A stretch of DNA of 64,000 bases from Brasenia schreberi (taxonomy: Eukaryota; Streptophyta; Magnoliopsida; Nymphaeales; Cabombaceae). Below the pieces are notes generated by a model. The model was not told the DNA's origin and did not search any database. It was given only the letters and a program-made list of their open reading frames with translations. The translations under genes were made by a program, and so were the position numbers. Location of the stretch: assembly GCA_036023115.1 (NCBI GenBank), contig JAYKKT010000041.1, forward strand, positions 5,878,501 to 5,942,500. The letters run 5' to 3'. Of the stretch, positions 48,483 through 61,809 are shown in pieces. Within the stretch, counting starts at the first letter, position 1; the number at the start of each line of letters is the position of its first letter.

Positions 48483-50997
48483 TGTAAACACCAAAAAAAG
48501 TTTGTTCAAATATTTTCAAAAACTCCTGAATTTTCAAAAACCAATTTAAAACCTTTATGAACCTTTAAATTCAAAAACACCCTAAACTTAAAAAGTTCAA
48601 ATATTTGGGAAATACTTTAAAGGTTTTAAATTCGAGTTAAAATAGCCCCGAAGTTTCGAAGCATACAAAGACCCCAGATTCAGGTTCAATCAAGACTGGA
48701 TCAAACAGATCAAGTCCAAGTTCCATGGCATTTCAAGAATGAGTTTAGGTCAAAGGCAAGAAACAAATGAAGTAAAGGTCAAAACAAACACACTCAACTT
48801 AGAACAATGAAATTCTAGTTCCAACCATGATCCAGTTCAAGGCATGATCGATGAAGCTCAGTTGAATTTACTTGAACCTAGCTATTGCATGGCAAAGTGG
48901 TTTGAACCAAGTTATAAGGTAACACCAAGGTGAGCTAGGACCAGCCACACCCAGCCAAGTACCTTGTATCGAGCTTAAATCATAAAATCAAGCTAAGGTG
49001 AGATGAGGAGTCGATCAACATGGTCAAGCCAAGATGCATCCAACCAAGTCCATGACCGATTGAAACAAGGACCAAGGTCAAAGCCCACTTCACCAAAGAC
49101 AAGCCAAGCCATTCAAAGAGACAATTTCTAAATGCAAATACTAAGTATGACGAATTGAAGGAGCCCAGGTTCATCCAAAGAAGATTGATCAAGCCCTAAT
49201 TCAGCTAGCCGGTTGGAAAGGGACACAAAAACATTCAATTTAAGGCAAGGACCGAATATGGGGAGCCTAATTCATCAAAAACATATTCAAAACAAATTGA
49301 TCAAGATGAACATCGAGTAAAGCAAGCATTGGTCGGTCACTTGGAGTTTGATTGAGCCTAGGCCAAGGCTAAGTTCACATGTAAACCAGCGCACATGGGC
49401 TGGTCAAAATCAAGGCAAAAGGGGACTACTTAGGGCTGGGTTGGAGTGGATCAAACCCATCAACAATCAGCTCCAACCTATCCCATAGAACTCCCTAGAA
49501 GCCAGAACCCCTTGGCCTATAAAAAGGGGCCAAGGGAGGGCGTGAATGCCATCCACAAGAGAGTGAATGAAAGGTTGCCACAAAGAGGGGGTGTGCTAGG
49601 TTAGGAGAAGGAATTCTAGCAAGGAGGGACATACACTTCCAATTGTGGGTGAAGAAGAGGATAGACAGGTGAGAATTGTGGGAGTTTGAAGGAAGACAAT
49701 CAAGATAAGGCTGGCTTCACTCTTGAACCCTGGTCTTTCGTATTCTAAAAATCGTGTAAGAACCTTTTTGCTTAATCCAAATCTTGATTCTCTTCCTTTG
49801 ATTCATTGAATGGGGTTGTATTAATGGAGTTTCATCTCCCTCTAAGTTGTAATAATCTAGAGTTGCTGTAAATTTTATTTGATGGATAAAACACCATACA
49901 CATACGCACGCTAGATGTTTGTTTATATGCTTCTTCCTTCATATATACTATAAACCCTCTATACTTCTAATCCCTTCTATGCATAAGCTATAAAATAATT
50001 TCAATTCCTTTACATTTTAACAATTTAAATTCGGAGTTATTGTTGTTGCAATTTGCTTTGGTGTGAGTTTTGTATTTGCACGTATTCTCTACAAAAGCTG
50101 AAACTCGTTTTCTATATCTACATATCTGATTGCTATATTTTTAATTCCTTAATCCGTAATCCAAATGTACTAAAATTTTAAAAGCATTATCTGCACACAC
50201 AAAGGTCTTAGAAATAAAATTTGCCAGAATTTTAGGACCATGCAACTTTGTAATAAAATTGTGCAAAGATCGACTCACTTTCTGAATTTCTGTTGCACAG
50301 TCGGATTTCTTAAAACAGAGATTGGGTAAAAATCATATATCGTTGTTCACAAGAATCCAATTCACTTGATTTTTGATGAATTGGAAAGCTAACATCTATA
50401 GATTTCCAACAACATCAAAATCATCAAAATCGGAGTTCCAGTTGTGGAAATACAGGCTCATCTTTGAGTCTTTGTATTTCTGGGACATAACTGTTCTGGG
50501 CCAGTGAGTGAGTCTGCTTTAAACATTTAATTTTGATTCAATACTCTTCGAAATTCAGATTTGTCAAAGGCCACAAGTTCTCCATATGCCAGCTTGTTTG
50601 GTAAAGATTTGATGATTTTTGGAGACCTGTAGCATGATCAAATCCAATTTAGAAGCAAGCCCTGAAAACAAGATTATCTGTTTTTCAGGAATTTGTGCAT
50701 TTCAAATATTGAATCAAAGTGCACAATTAAAATTCTTTCAAAAACACTTGATTCACGTGAAATAGAGTTACACTTGCTGCAAGATTGAAGTTTCTAAGTG
50801 CTAAAACTGACCCTTGAGCATCGGTTCAAGAAGGTTTGAGTGAAAAGATCCCGCTTGCCAACAATCGCCTAAGAAGTCTAAAATCTTCAAAACATTTGCT
50901 AGTTTCTAAACTAGCTGGCACGCTCGCGCAAGCGTAGATACGGAAAGTTTCATTTCAAGATTTTATAAACTTCGAAGTGAAAATTTTCATGTCTACA
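48483..50997 (+). repeat. 3' LTR of copy B (2515 bp)
   Basis: TGTAAACACC...ATGTCTACA. The last 1.6 kb aligns with 41994-43600. TATA box at 49518-49525 in the conserved GGCCTATAAA context. No gene inside. Confidence 0.88.
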
Positions 50998-52745
50998 CAT
51001 ATAATATTAAAAGAAGCAATATTCTCTCAAGAGTCACTAGTACGAATCTAAAGTAATATAACAAAATACTCTTCTTATATGAAAAATATTGTCTCGAATG
51101 CCACATATACAAATGATTATATAGAGTTCCAAGCGTGTGGAATAGTGACCGTTGTTGTACATAATTGAAGGATCCTAAGTCAAGCATCATGTAGCGCATA
51201 TCCATGAACTAAATATACATTTATCATGACCTAGTATGCTATATTTCAAGTTATAATCAAAAGCAACATATGTACAGTATGCAAATTCTTGGTTATGCAT
51301 AACCTTCCACTTGCATAGACAATCTACTTAATAAGGAACGATAAATTAAATTTAAGTCTAAGAAGACTCACCTTTAATTGTTCTCTTTTGCATTATGAGT
51401 CTTTTCTGATTCTTTTCACAAACGGACTTCTAGCTCCACCGAGCAAGAGTCAGCCTATGCGCTACAATCTACTTGGATAATTAAATTAAAAAATTTGTAT
51501 AATGAATTGAAATGTTATTATAAAGGAAGTTCCTATTTTCTATTGGTTTGGGTTCTAAGGGGTTAACCTAGGATAAGGTTTTAATTAAACGTAGGTGGGG
51601 CTGGTTTAGACCTAATATGTAATAGGTAAAGGCCCTAATGAGTAAGGCTCTTAATGGTCAAGGTTTTTAACTTAATGTGGACTGAACTTGGATGGATCGA
51701 TATGCATATATGGCAAAAATTGATGTTTGAAAGAAAGTAATCCTTGCTGACTATTATGCAATAAATTGAATATGATAGGGATGGCCGGATTCAGTATGTT
51801 GGAAATATGCAAGAGAACCAATTTGTAACAAATTAATGAATGAATATGCTGAAATTGGTTAAGATGCAAAATTTTAATTAATTGCAAGTGCTAATGATGC
51901 TGAAATTTTATTTAGAATTTTTAATATACTATGCATAGTGTTGACTAGATGCTACTGATGCAGAACTTTTTAAGTATGCAGAATTTTCAGTATGATGCTT
52001 GGAGAGTTCCTAAGTTCGAATATGCTTCAATGGGAGACTTTAAAAATCTATGGGACTAGGATGCATGCGACCGGCTATGCAAGAACTGACCAATAGTGAA
52101 TGAAATGCCTAAGAACGCCTACGATGATCAATAACATGTAAGAAGCTAGTACAAAAGCCCCAAAGGGACAGATCAAAGGCTAATGATTCTAGGTGCTCCC
52201 CAAGTCCGGCGTCAGGTCTGCCTTGCATGGGTGAGTCCCTGAGTTCGAGAGGTAACAATGACAATTGACAGGGGTTCGGGATTTCGGGTTGTGTTGTTGG
52301 TTTCATGTCGTGTATTATACTGCTCGTTGCTGCATTATTCCCTTACCCTAATAGGTGTTCGGGTCGAGCTATTGTGAAACAACGCTTTGCCAGCTCCACG
52401 GCAGAAGCGAACCCTGAAACAATATTTTCTTTGAAACTGCGTTTGAGCAAGCGATGGCGTGGAAGCCGATTCTCCGGTGGATGAAGAAAGAGAACCGTAC
52501 AGAGTGTCTGGATCCCGTCAATGCAAGCAAGGCCTAAGGTTTCCATGATATGCAAAGAGGAAACCAAACAAGGAACACGGTTTAGGTTGCGGTTAAGAGG
52601 GTTTAACGATCAGAAGAGGAGCTTGGGGTTCAGGTTTTGCTGTGAGAGGTCAAAGGCAGAAGGACAGCTCGTCGCCTTCTCCTTCTGGGTTTCTCCTCTT
52701 GTTTTCCTTTCTTATTGGTGATCTTCCCCTTGTTGGTTGGTGGTG
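50998..52745. other. Spacer and mTERF upstream region
   Basis: No transposon or gene recognised. The last 400 bp (52340-52745) are less AT-rich and probably hold the mTERF promoter and leader; I could not place a TATA box. Confidence 0.4.
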
Positions 52746-53912
52746 ATGAGTGTGGTTCGCCAGCATCTGTTCTTCAGAAATGTTCAGCAGAAAGCCATCT
52801 CTGTTTTTGCCTTTTGGAGGCGTTCCATCCACGGAAGCAAGTCAAATTGTTTTTCATCATCAAATGATTCGTCGCGAGAATTGTTGGATTGCCTCACACA
52901 TTCGTGGGGGTTGCGTTCTGGAGAGGCGACAGAACTATGCCGGAAGGTAAAAACAACTAGGCCTACCGTTCAGAAGCTGGAGAGGGTAGTGGGTTTCTTG
53001 AGAGAGAGTAGCTTCACTGACACCCAAATCAGAAAAGCCATTACCATGAATCCTCAGTTGTTAACAGCGAAGGTAGATGTGACCCTTCTGCCCAAGATGA
53101 AAGCATTTCAAGGTTGGGGCCTTTCCACCCATGACATCGCTTACATGGTGGGAAGAAACCCCCATGTTCTGAATTCAAGCCTGGAAGAGAACATACACCC
53201 CATCGTTGGTATCCTCAAAACCGTTCTTCCAGGCGACAAGAATCTGGCTGCCGCCATCAAATCTTTGTTCTCGGGGACACGCGTTACGCACAACGTTGAG
53301 AAGTTGGGAATCAATCTGTCGAATCTGCGAAGTCGAGGCGTTCCAGACTCGTCCTTGTCGACAATATTGGTGACGTATCCGACGATCTTTCAGCTGGATC
53401 CGACCTCTCTTGAGAGGACGGTCGACAAGGCGCATAAATTTGGATTCGATTATACTTCGGGTATGTTTCCTTACGCACTTCAGGCCCTTTGTGGATTGAA
53501 AGAGTCAAGCTGGGATGCCAAACTCGAGGTTCTTAGGGGATTCGGATGGTCTGAGGAGAACATAGTTACAGCTTTTCGAAAGGCACCCCTTTTCATGGGA
53601 CAGTCCAGAAGCAATTTGCAAAAGAAGTTGGAGTTCTTCATGAATGAACTCAAGTTGAATCCTTCTCAAGTGGCAGCAGTTCCGCTTATGTTGATGTTTA
53701 GCTTGGAGAAACGAGTCATTCCGCGTGTCAGTGTTATGAGGAAGTTGGAGTCTAGTAAGCTTTTCAATAGAAACTGGGGTCTTACTACGATCCTGGGATT
53801 GAAGGAGAAGAAATTCTACGATGAGATGGTGCTCAAGCACAAGGATAAATGTCTAGAAGTTCTTCACGTTTATAGCAGCCTTAAGAAGAGTGAGGAACGC
53901 AGAGAAAGCTGA
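52746..53912 (+). CDS. mTERF-family organelle nucleic-acid-binding protein
   Basis: Single-exon, 388 codons, intact. ATG at 52746 is the first in frame; the three codons upstream are TTG GTG GTG. The N-terminus (MSVVRQHLFFRNVQQKAISV, then WRRS) is basic and hydroxylated with no early acid, like a mitochondrial presequence. The body is a run of about 30-residue helical mTERF repeats: LPKMKAFQGWGLSTHDIAYM, IHPIVGILKTVLPG, LGINLSNLRSRGVPDSSL, then WDAKLEVLRGFGWSEENIV, AFRKAPLFMGQS, LEFFMNELKLNPSQVA and SLEKRVIPRVSVMRKL. The C-terminal part is the most typical of plant mTERFs. Family proteins bind organelle DNA or RNA and affect transcription or splicing. Plants have dozens, and I cannot assign a numbered member. 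No transposon interrupts it. Confidence 0.92.
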   Translation: MSVVRQHLFFRNVQQKAISVFAFWRRSIHGSKSNCFSSSNDSSRELLDCLTHSWGLRSGEATELCRKVKTTRPTVQKLERVVGFLRESSFTDTQIRKAITMNPQLLTAKVDVTLLPKMKAFQGWGLSTHDIAYMVGRNPHVLNSSLEENIHPIVGILKTVLPGDKNLAAAIKSLFSGTRVTHNVEKLGINLSNLRSRGVPDSSLSTILVTYPTIFQLDPTSLERTVDKAHKFGFDYTSGMFPYALQALCGLKESSWDAKLEVLRGFGWSEENIVTAFRKAPLFMGQSRSNLQKKLEFFMNELKLNPSQVAAVPLMLMFSLEKRVIPRVSVMRKLESSKLFNRNWGLTTILGLKEKKFYDEMVLKHKDKCLEVLHVYSSLKKSEERRES

Positions 53913-55390
53913 TACGGAAACAGGGTCAAGTTGATCTGGTTTTTCTCCCCTCTATTTTGAACTCACTTCCCACAATTGTGGGTTACACAATGGCTTATGT
54001 AATGGTTATAAGTCTACCTTATCTAAGCTCTTCAAACGAATTGAGGGTACGCATGATTTGAAGAATCCAGTGATGAATATGGTGTAGACTTCTACCGGTT
54101 GAATGGCCATCGTGGTCAGCAGGGTTTATTTATCCTCTTCATTGCGCTTCTTGTATTTGCATCAAAGTCATATATGTGAGAGAAGTTATTCCTTCTCTTG
54201 ATTCTCTGAAATTTATGAACTTGTTTTGCTTCAATCCGAAATTAATATTGATTTCGCGAGTTACGTGTCTAATGATGCATGTAGTCAATCCAACTGCGTG
54301 CTTGTTGCATGAGGAAGTTCATATTTTTTCTCTAATTTTTTCACTGATATTTGACATAGTGTTGATCATCGATTAGTCTTTTACTACCAACCTTGCTATG
54401 TAATGACATAAAATTACGTTCGACCAACGTTAGATGATAGCTTCAGTAGACACCTGAGATATGTAGCAAGACGAAGGGAAGTGCACAAAAGTCAATCTCA
54501 TAATGCCTAAAAGGCAAATTAATCAAAATCCCGATCCACGGAGTCTGCCATAGAATGTTAAGCTGAACGCTTTAATCAGTCATTCTCGTCTGTAGTAGAC
54601 AATTCCACTTTAGGATGATTTTCCAAAGGAAGACAGCTGCAAGCTTGAACTGTATATTTTGATTAAAGAGCATTGGCTCGAGTTTGTCCAACGAATATAC
54701 TCCACTTCGTCTGGTATCAGCAAGTGATTTACGATAGAAGTTCATTTTTCATATGATTTCTCTTGTTTATCAACATTTGATGTCATGCGCTGCAATTTAT
54801 GGGTTCTTAAGATCTACCAAACAACAACTAACCTACCGAGATGCATATTCTTTTCTTAATCGACATTCATTCAACTTTTCTAGTCTTTATGCTGCCAAAA
54901 GGTTTCATGATAAGATCGTTGTATATTAGGAGCTTCTTTGTTGTTTTTCCATATCAATCTAATTGTGCAGTAATCTACAGACTGGCGTCGTTGTACCTAG
55001 CCGTAATGCCACGCAATTCAGCTGTGTTCAACTTTGTAATTTGTAAGCACGTTTCGGGGCAAAATTCAGCAATTTCAGACTTTGCGCTATTTAAGATTGT
55101 TTCGGAGCAAATTTCTGATCGCATCAACTTGTGTACTGTTTACGATTGTGACCAATTGTTATGGGCATAATATTATCCACCAACTATTGACTCATTCTAA
55201 TATAAAAAATAAAGCTAATTGGTTGACTTATTAGATAAGCATATGAATCCTCATTACAATACTAAAGTTGTCACCTCTTCGACATCCTAAAGACAAACCT
55301 TTTGACATATTTATTAAGAGAGAGTTGTCTTCATGGGAGTATGTAGAGGGGAGTATTACCTCATAAAAGATGATACGAGTCGGGGATGTA
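53913..55390. other. mTERF downstream region, nothing else recognised
   Basis: AT-rich. An open frame at 54841-55170 has no recognisable motif and is probably chance. Confidence 0.4.
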
Positions 55391-55399
55391 GGCATAGTC

Positions 55400-56000
55400 A
55401 AGCGCATGGAGTATCTACTTGTGGTGTTTCTTCTTCATGTAGTTTTAACCTTATATCTAATGTTGCACAATAATTTATCGCTCCAGATACATCTCGTGGC
55501 AGAAAGACTATTAGAATGTTAGATTTTGAAAAATAGAAGACACAAATACTTTGGTTTATGAGCCCGTATATTGATAGATGGATAAATATTCTTGGAGATG
55601 GTAATTGCGGATACCACATTGTTGGAGAGTATTTAGGAGAAGGTAAAACATGGTGGCCTGAAGTTCATAGATTATATTTTAGGGATGTCACACATCATTA
55701 GGATATATATTTATTAGTCTTTATAGAGGAGGGAGTTGTGAGTGATGTTCTCTGATACATTGCATGAAAAGATAGTCGGTGTCCCTCTAAGCATTAGATA
55801 TTAATGCCTGATATGGGTTGGATCATAGCCACAATGTAGAACATTACATTAGTATAGCTCTCTAGGATTAGATAGGCAATGTCCCTTCTATTATTGGCAG
55901 ATGATGGCCAATAACCTATATGCTATGTGTGGTATATGTACTATAATGAATCGGTACAATATTTTTTGACGGTAAGAACATGTAATGAAACTTCTTATAT
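55400..56000 (+). pseudogene. OTU-type cysteine protease domain of a MULE-like element, decayed
   Basis: The plus strand reads SPYIDRWINILGDGNCGYHI (55560-55620), the OTU active-site region (GDGNC, Cys codon 55606-55608). WWPEVHRLYFRDV and, after stops, MPDMGWIIAT (55807) and LSRIR follow, in the order seen in OTU domains carried by plant Mutator-like transposons. The short stretch before it (TSRGRK near 55490) fits the linker usual in those proteins. Stops fall at about 55700, 55757 and 55850. No transposase was found upstream. Confidence 0.65.
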
Positions 56001-56439
56001 ATTGGTTACCTTGATAATGCTATAGACATGACAATGCTATTTATTGAGATTTATTGTTCTATGTGCGTATTGCATATTATCTTTAACTAAGAGAGTCATG
56101 TAATGATAATGTATACAATGTGGATGTTGATTAGCAACTTGTGTTAAGTTATATGTTCTTTCTATGTTTCCATTATATATATACATATATTGATTACAAA
56201 CTTAATTGGATACTAATTCTACAAATTTATTTATTTGCTTAATTGTACAATGATTCTACTTAAATTTTTCGATGTGTGATAGATGGTGTATCATGGTCCT
56301 TCGATGTTTATATATGTATACATATAAAGAGAGAGATCAATAAACAAGAGAGAAGAAGAAAAATGAATGCAATTATTCATATACAACATATAATACGCAT
56401 GCATTCACTTAGTTAATGTACAACACGAATAGGTACATC

Positions 56440-57560
56440 TATTCTTCATCATAGTTAGGCATCCAATCAGTCATCATTTTGTATACTCTTTTGCAACAAT
56501 TATCAATGAGGTTTATCATATCATAATATAATGGTAATCGACAAGGGTACTATTTTACTTTTTGGATCACATGTCTCATCGTCCTTAAGACATCAAGAAC
56601 ATATTGGAACAAAAGTAAAAGATGAATGAATACTTATTACATATAACATATAAAATAAAAGATTAACACAATATTTGATCTGTTATTTGTAATGTTGAAG
56701 GTAGGATGGAGGTGTCCTTATCGACATGCAAAATCTTTTAATAAAAATATGTATCTGTGTAACATACTAACTCATATATGGTCCAAGGAAATATGATGCT
56801 TCCACACCAAGATACAATATGAACTATGTGAATGCCACTATACATCTTGCATATGATACTCCACCTTATAGGCATGTGGTTTTGTTGGGTCATATGCTAC
56901 AATGGGTCTTAATGGTCCAATCAAGATTTGCTAATAATGATCAAATTGATGAGCAACTCGATTTGGCATATAAAACTCCATGATATGAAAACGTCGAATG
57001 CATTCGTGGAACATGAACAACTGATAAATGTCATTCGTATATCTATTCCAACAATAAGCTCCCAAGTGATATTTTAAGAAAAGATACATCAAATGATACA
57101 AATGTTATAGTGACATAAATAATAACCAAATATCTACTACTAAATACATATCTCATGATCACGATATATAGTAAGACGATTAGAAGAATGATCCCTATGA
57201 GTGATATTGCTCATCCACCAAACATGAAGTTGCCCATCAACCCACCCCGGGTGCTGCCTAACTCTAAAAGTTGAAAAATACTCGTAATATAACATATAAA
57301 AATATTGTTCTATCTCTGAAACAAACAAGTAACCTGACATTGATTTATTGCTAAACTTAAACAAATATAATAGAGAAACCCATGCCTATAATAAAGTACT
57401 ATGGCTACTAAGCTTGTGTGCCTTCATGCATAAAGCCTTCCTTAACTATGTATACAAGTAGGTCAACATCGTTGTACCCCAAGCATAATCATTGACCCTC
57501 AATAACAACCCAAGCATACTCATTGACCCTCAGTAATGCAAAATACAACAATTGAACAAT
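56440..57560 (-). pseudogene. Plant mobile domain (PMD) protein remnant, C-terminal half
   Basis: On the minus strand from about 57530: NDYAWGTTMLTYLYT, LRKALCMKAHKLSS, AWVSLLYLFKFSN, then HPGWVDGQLHVWWMSNITHR (57250) and, in another frame, ECIRRFHIMEFYMPNRVAHQ (near 56960). It ends with CRLPLYYDMI, CCKRVYKMMTDWMPNYDEE and a stop near 56440. The YAWG..L.FLY and HI.EF..P.RV..QF patterns are those of PMD proteins, which occur as host genes (MAIN/MAIL) and in MULE and Ty3 elements. Frame breaks show it is dead. Confidence 0.65.
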
Positions 57561-57627
57561 AGAAACTAAGACCTTATTCCTCAACCTATTTTAGTATACT
57601 GTATATCCTATGTAATCTTGTTTCCAT

Positions 57628-60123
57628 ACAACAACAACAACTAAGCCTTTTCCCAAACTAGATGGGGTCAACTATATGGATTCTTTGTTTCCACATATCC
57701 CTATCATGCATCATGTTAGCAATTAACTCGCAATAAGCTAGATCATTCTTTATTGTTTCTTTAAAATACTTGTGGTCGTCCTCTACCTCTTTTAATACTT
57801 TCAAAATCTAGCTTTTCATACCTTCTTATAGGTTCTTCTTTTGATCTTCTTTTTATATGTCAAAACCATCTTAAACGATATTCTCTCATTTTATCCTCTA
57901 TTGCTGTCACTCCTAATTTGTTTCTAATAACTTCATTATATATACGGTCTTTTCTTGTATGGCCACTCATCAATCTCAATATCTACATTTATGTCACAGA
58001 CATCTTTTGTACATGTTGATGATTAACTGTCCAACACTTAGAACCATAAAACATGGCAAGCCTAATTGTTGCTCTATAATATTTACCTTTTAACTTTAAT
58101 AGTATCTTCTTATCACAAAGAATACCTGATGCTCCTCAACATTTTAACCAACCAGCATTAATTCTATGCATAACATCTCCATCAATTCTTCCATCACTCT
58201 AAAAAATTGACCCTAGGTATTTAAAACTTTCCTTTTGGGAGATGCAATGTGTGCCAATTTTAATTTCTATGTCCTCTGAAGTAACCAAATGATCAAACTT
58301 ACATTCCATATATTCTGTCTTTGTTCTACTAAGTCGGAACACCTTTGTTTTCTAATGTTTCTCTCCATAGTTCCAATTTTCTATTAACTTTTTCCTTAGA
58401 CTCCTCCACTAACACAATGTCATCTGCAAATAACATACACTAAGGTGCTTCATCTTGAATATATCTTGTTAACTCATCAATCACCATTATAAATAAGTAT
58501 GGACTTAAAGTTGATCCTTGATATATCCTAATATTAACTTCAAAGAAGTCTATCATTCCTTCATAAGTCGTCACATATGTTTTTGCACTAGCGTACATGT
58601 CTCTTATAAGGTTAATGTATGTCAATGGGATACCGCATTTTTTTAAAGTTCTCCAAAGAACCTCCCTCGGTACCCTATCATAAGCATTTTCTAGATCAAT
58701 AAATATCATGTGAAGGTCTTTCTTTTTTGCTCTAAAATGGTTCATAAGACGTATCAAAAGGTGAATTGCTTCAATTCTATTGTACTTGATACTTGTCTTA
58801 CCTACGTTCGATAATTTTTCTCACAATTTCATAGTATGACTCATTAACTTGATATCTCGATAATTCACACAATTCTCAATGTCTCCCTTATTCTTATATA
58901 TGGGTATAAGTGTACTCACTCTCCATTCTTCGGGCATCTTTTGGTTTCTCCATATTTCATTAAATAGTCTTGTGAGTAAAGTAATTCTTATTTCTCTTAG
59001 TATTTTCCTAACTTATAAGAATATTGTTTGGTCCTACCAATTTACTACCCTTCATATGTTTAAGAGTCTCTTTGACTTTATTCTCTTGAATACGTGAGTA
59101 GAAATTGTAGTTTATATACTTTTCTTATTTGGATAACTCTCCTAAGCTAATACAAATATCTTTGTTTTTATTAAAAAGCTTATAAAAATAGTTTTTCATC
59201 TATTTCTTATATCATCATTTGTCATTAGAATTTTTTCATCCTCGTCCTTGATGCATGTAACATAATTTAGATCTTTAGTTTTCTTATCTCTAAACCTACG
59301 TATCCTAAAAATATCTCTTTCGCCCTCTTTTGAGTTGAATTTTTTTATATAAATCCTCTCAAATTTTAGCTTTTCCTTCACTCATGGGCTTTTTCGCTTC
59401 CTTCTTTGCTTTCTTATAAGCCTCTAAAGTTTCACTACTTTTCTTAGCATAATGTAATTTGTAACATGCCCTCTTTGCCTTGATTTTATTTTGCACTACT
59501 TCACTCCACCACCAAGCTTCTTTTTGTGCTGGTACACCTCCTTTAGATATACCTAACACATCTTTTGTCACTTTTCTAATATGTATAGCCATATTGTTCC
59601 ACATATCACAGGGTGTACCACCATAATTTCAAACATCTCCTTGAAGGACTTTTTGTTTAAATATATCTTCTTTCTCGCTTTTGAGGTTCCACCATTTAGT
59701 CCGAATAACTCTTTTCTTATTTGTCCACTTTTTTATTTGTAAATCCATAACTAAAGTTTGATATTGGGTAGTTAAACTTTCTCCTGGAATTACCTTCCAA
59801 TCTTTACAACACACTCTATCTTTTTTTCTACAAATAAAGTAATCAATTTGTGTTTGTGATAAGCCACTCTTATAAATAATTAAATGTTCATCTCATTTTT
59901 TGAAGATTGTATTGACTATAAAGAGATCAAATGTCATAACAAAATTTAAAATCTCCCTACCTCATTTATATCCCCAAAACCAAAATTTTCATGAATACTT
60001 TGATATCCTAATGCCTCTTTACTAACATGTCCATTTAAGTCTCCTCCTAAACAAATCATCTCCCATTGTGGAATCTTTTGAATCACCTTCTCTAACTCTT
60101 CTCAAAAAGTTGTTTTTATACTA
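57628..60123 (-). mobile_element. RTE LINE, 5'-truncated, minus strand
   Basis: The 3' end is at 57628 (GTTGTTGTTGT tail, then GTCGGCT-like AGCC...). On the minus strand it runs through the whole RT (FADD intact at 58419-58430; [18 protein letters not shown] near 58690; YQGSTLSP near 58520) and most of the endonuclease (GDLNGHV near 60030). It stops inside the endonuclease at a DSIKTTF sequence near 60123. Multiple stops. It lies between the two parts of the PMD remnant, so it inserted there. No clear target duplication was found. Confidence 0.82.
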
Positions 60124-60149
60124 TCAATAAAAGCAGTGAATGGTTGATC

Positions 60150-60619
60150 CAAAGTCTAAAACAACAAACCTCCTACTCAGATAACCGAAAACACTGCACA
60201 ATTGCAAACTACCTAGTAATACTATTTCTCACCACTCAACCAAAGCATTGTATCTCGTGTAGAATATCAATAGTTTCAACAATCCTTACATAATTTCACA
60301 TAATATTTGTCAATAATGTATCAAAGATCTTTTACTTATAATTGACAAAATAAATTATTTTTTCCTGCCAAATCTATATGTAATGTGACCTACAAAACTA
60401 TGGAGTAACTCTAGGATCAAGAAAGTGATCATCCTCACCCTCTATAAGGTGATCATTAGAACAAAACTCAGAAGAAGCTACGGCATAATCCATTTGAAAC
60501 GGTGGCTACATCATTGGGTGATCCACATGTGATGACTCCACATGCTCTTCTTCGTATTGTCGTTATGGTTGTCTTCTATATACTAACCTGAATGTTTTTC
60601 GCCTTCTCGATGATGCCAT
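60150..60619 (-). pseudogene. Probable N-terminal part of the PMD protein
   Basis: An ATG at 60619 on the minus strand opens MASSRRRKTFRLVYRRQP, then after a stop YEEEHVESSHVDHPM and HLIEGEDDHFLDP. Its position, directly beyond the LINE and in line with 57560-56440, suggests it is the start of the same protein. There is no motif of its own, so this rests on position. Confidence 0.4.
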
Positions 60620-61809
60620 AACATTGTAGCTTTCTACTCGTCCGCCTTCACAAATCATCTCCTCTCAGAATCGTTCCTACTATAAAAGCCAAAACCCATG
60701 TTTCATTTAAATATGTAAGAAAGTGTGCAATAAACAATAAGTATAAAGATAGTAAGAGATGTGTCATGGGTCGCGACACACCAGCTCACACAAAGTAACA
60801 TGCATAGGTCACATTCATGGAGATAAATAAATGTGCTTTGTATATGTGAGCTCTAGATGAAAGTTGCATGCATGGTTACTGACGACAACATAGCCAGGCA
60901 TGTTTCGGTTGCTGCGCCACGTCCCTAGCTATCTCTTTTCTGACCGACGACTTCTCCCAATCAATAGAGGAATGAAGAAAATACCCACAAAATTTAAAAT
61001 GAATGTATACTTACCACTCTCAATTTTAAAGTAAAAAATTATGGATGATTAACAATGAATGTAAGTACAATCCTTCAATACAAATCCAATGGGCACAACG
61101 AAATGACAATGGAGAAGAATCAACAAAATCATTAAGAGGCTGGTTGAAGATTTAGTGGTGGAAAAAATAGAAGTGAAGAAGAGAGAATCAATTGTGAAGA
61201 AAATTTTTGAAAAAATTGCATGAAGTGATGTATGTTTAGTAAAAATGGGTGTATGAATAGTGACCACAATCTCTAAATTATCTCAATTGCACTTTAATAA
61301 GAGTCCCCCTCCTCATGACCAACTACATGGTCCCTAACAACCATCACACGACCCGTCAATCAACCTTTTGTTTGGTGTATAAGAAAAACCAACCTCTGAA
61401 GGCACACACGTAGGATGATGATTTTATATATTATATTCATAAACCAAAGTCTTGTATATATCAACCTAGGAATACATCCCAATCAAAATCCTTATACAAT
61501 AGTTGAATATCATATATACAAAAAAATGTCAAAGCAGTTTTTATTTTTCAACACTCACCACTCTTACTAGTTTACCATGATCCATATTTCCCTACCCAAG
61601 CATGTTTTATAGCACCATATGAGCTACTTAATGTAAATTATAACATACTTTACATGACTAATGAAGTAGTCAATGGGTTTGCATTATCTCGCATGCCCAT
61701 TCGTAAATTTATATTTCCCGATGACCTCACTTGTCTTAATAGTCCAAATAAGAACCATAACTCCATACCAATTGATGTTTCAGTCTAAACACATAGATTA
61801 TGAGCTATC
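60620..61809. other. Non-coding stretch, nothing recognised
   Basis: AT-rich with no coding signal. No polypurine tract precedes 61810. Confidence 0.4.

Larger units (their letters stand above)
41994..50997 (+). mobile_element. Ty3 (Tat-like) retrotransposon, copy B
   Basis: Plus-strand element. The truncated 5' LTR (41994-43600) equals the last 1.6 kb of the 3' LTR (48483-50997). The internal region (43601-48482) is only 4.9 kb and lists the same parts as copy A: gag-like N-terminus, G-patch-like linker, RT tail, RNase H, second RNase H, then a possible integrase zinc-finger trace and a purine-rich 3' region ending in a polypurine tract. Protease, RT core and integrase core are absent. The 5' LTR lost its first 0.9 kb where it meets a LINE fragment, so a target duplication cannot be checked. 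Confidence 0.85.

Noticed and set aside
52737..52745. mTERF start at 52737
   Set aside because: That codon is TTG; the first ATG in frame is at 52746, which is the expected start in a plant nuclear gene.
53175..53840. Minus-strand open frames opposite mTERF
   Set aside because: Antisense shadows of an intact coding sequence with no motif of their own.
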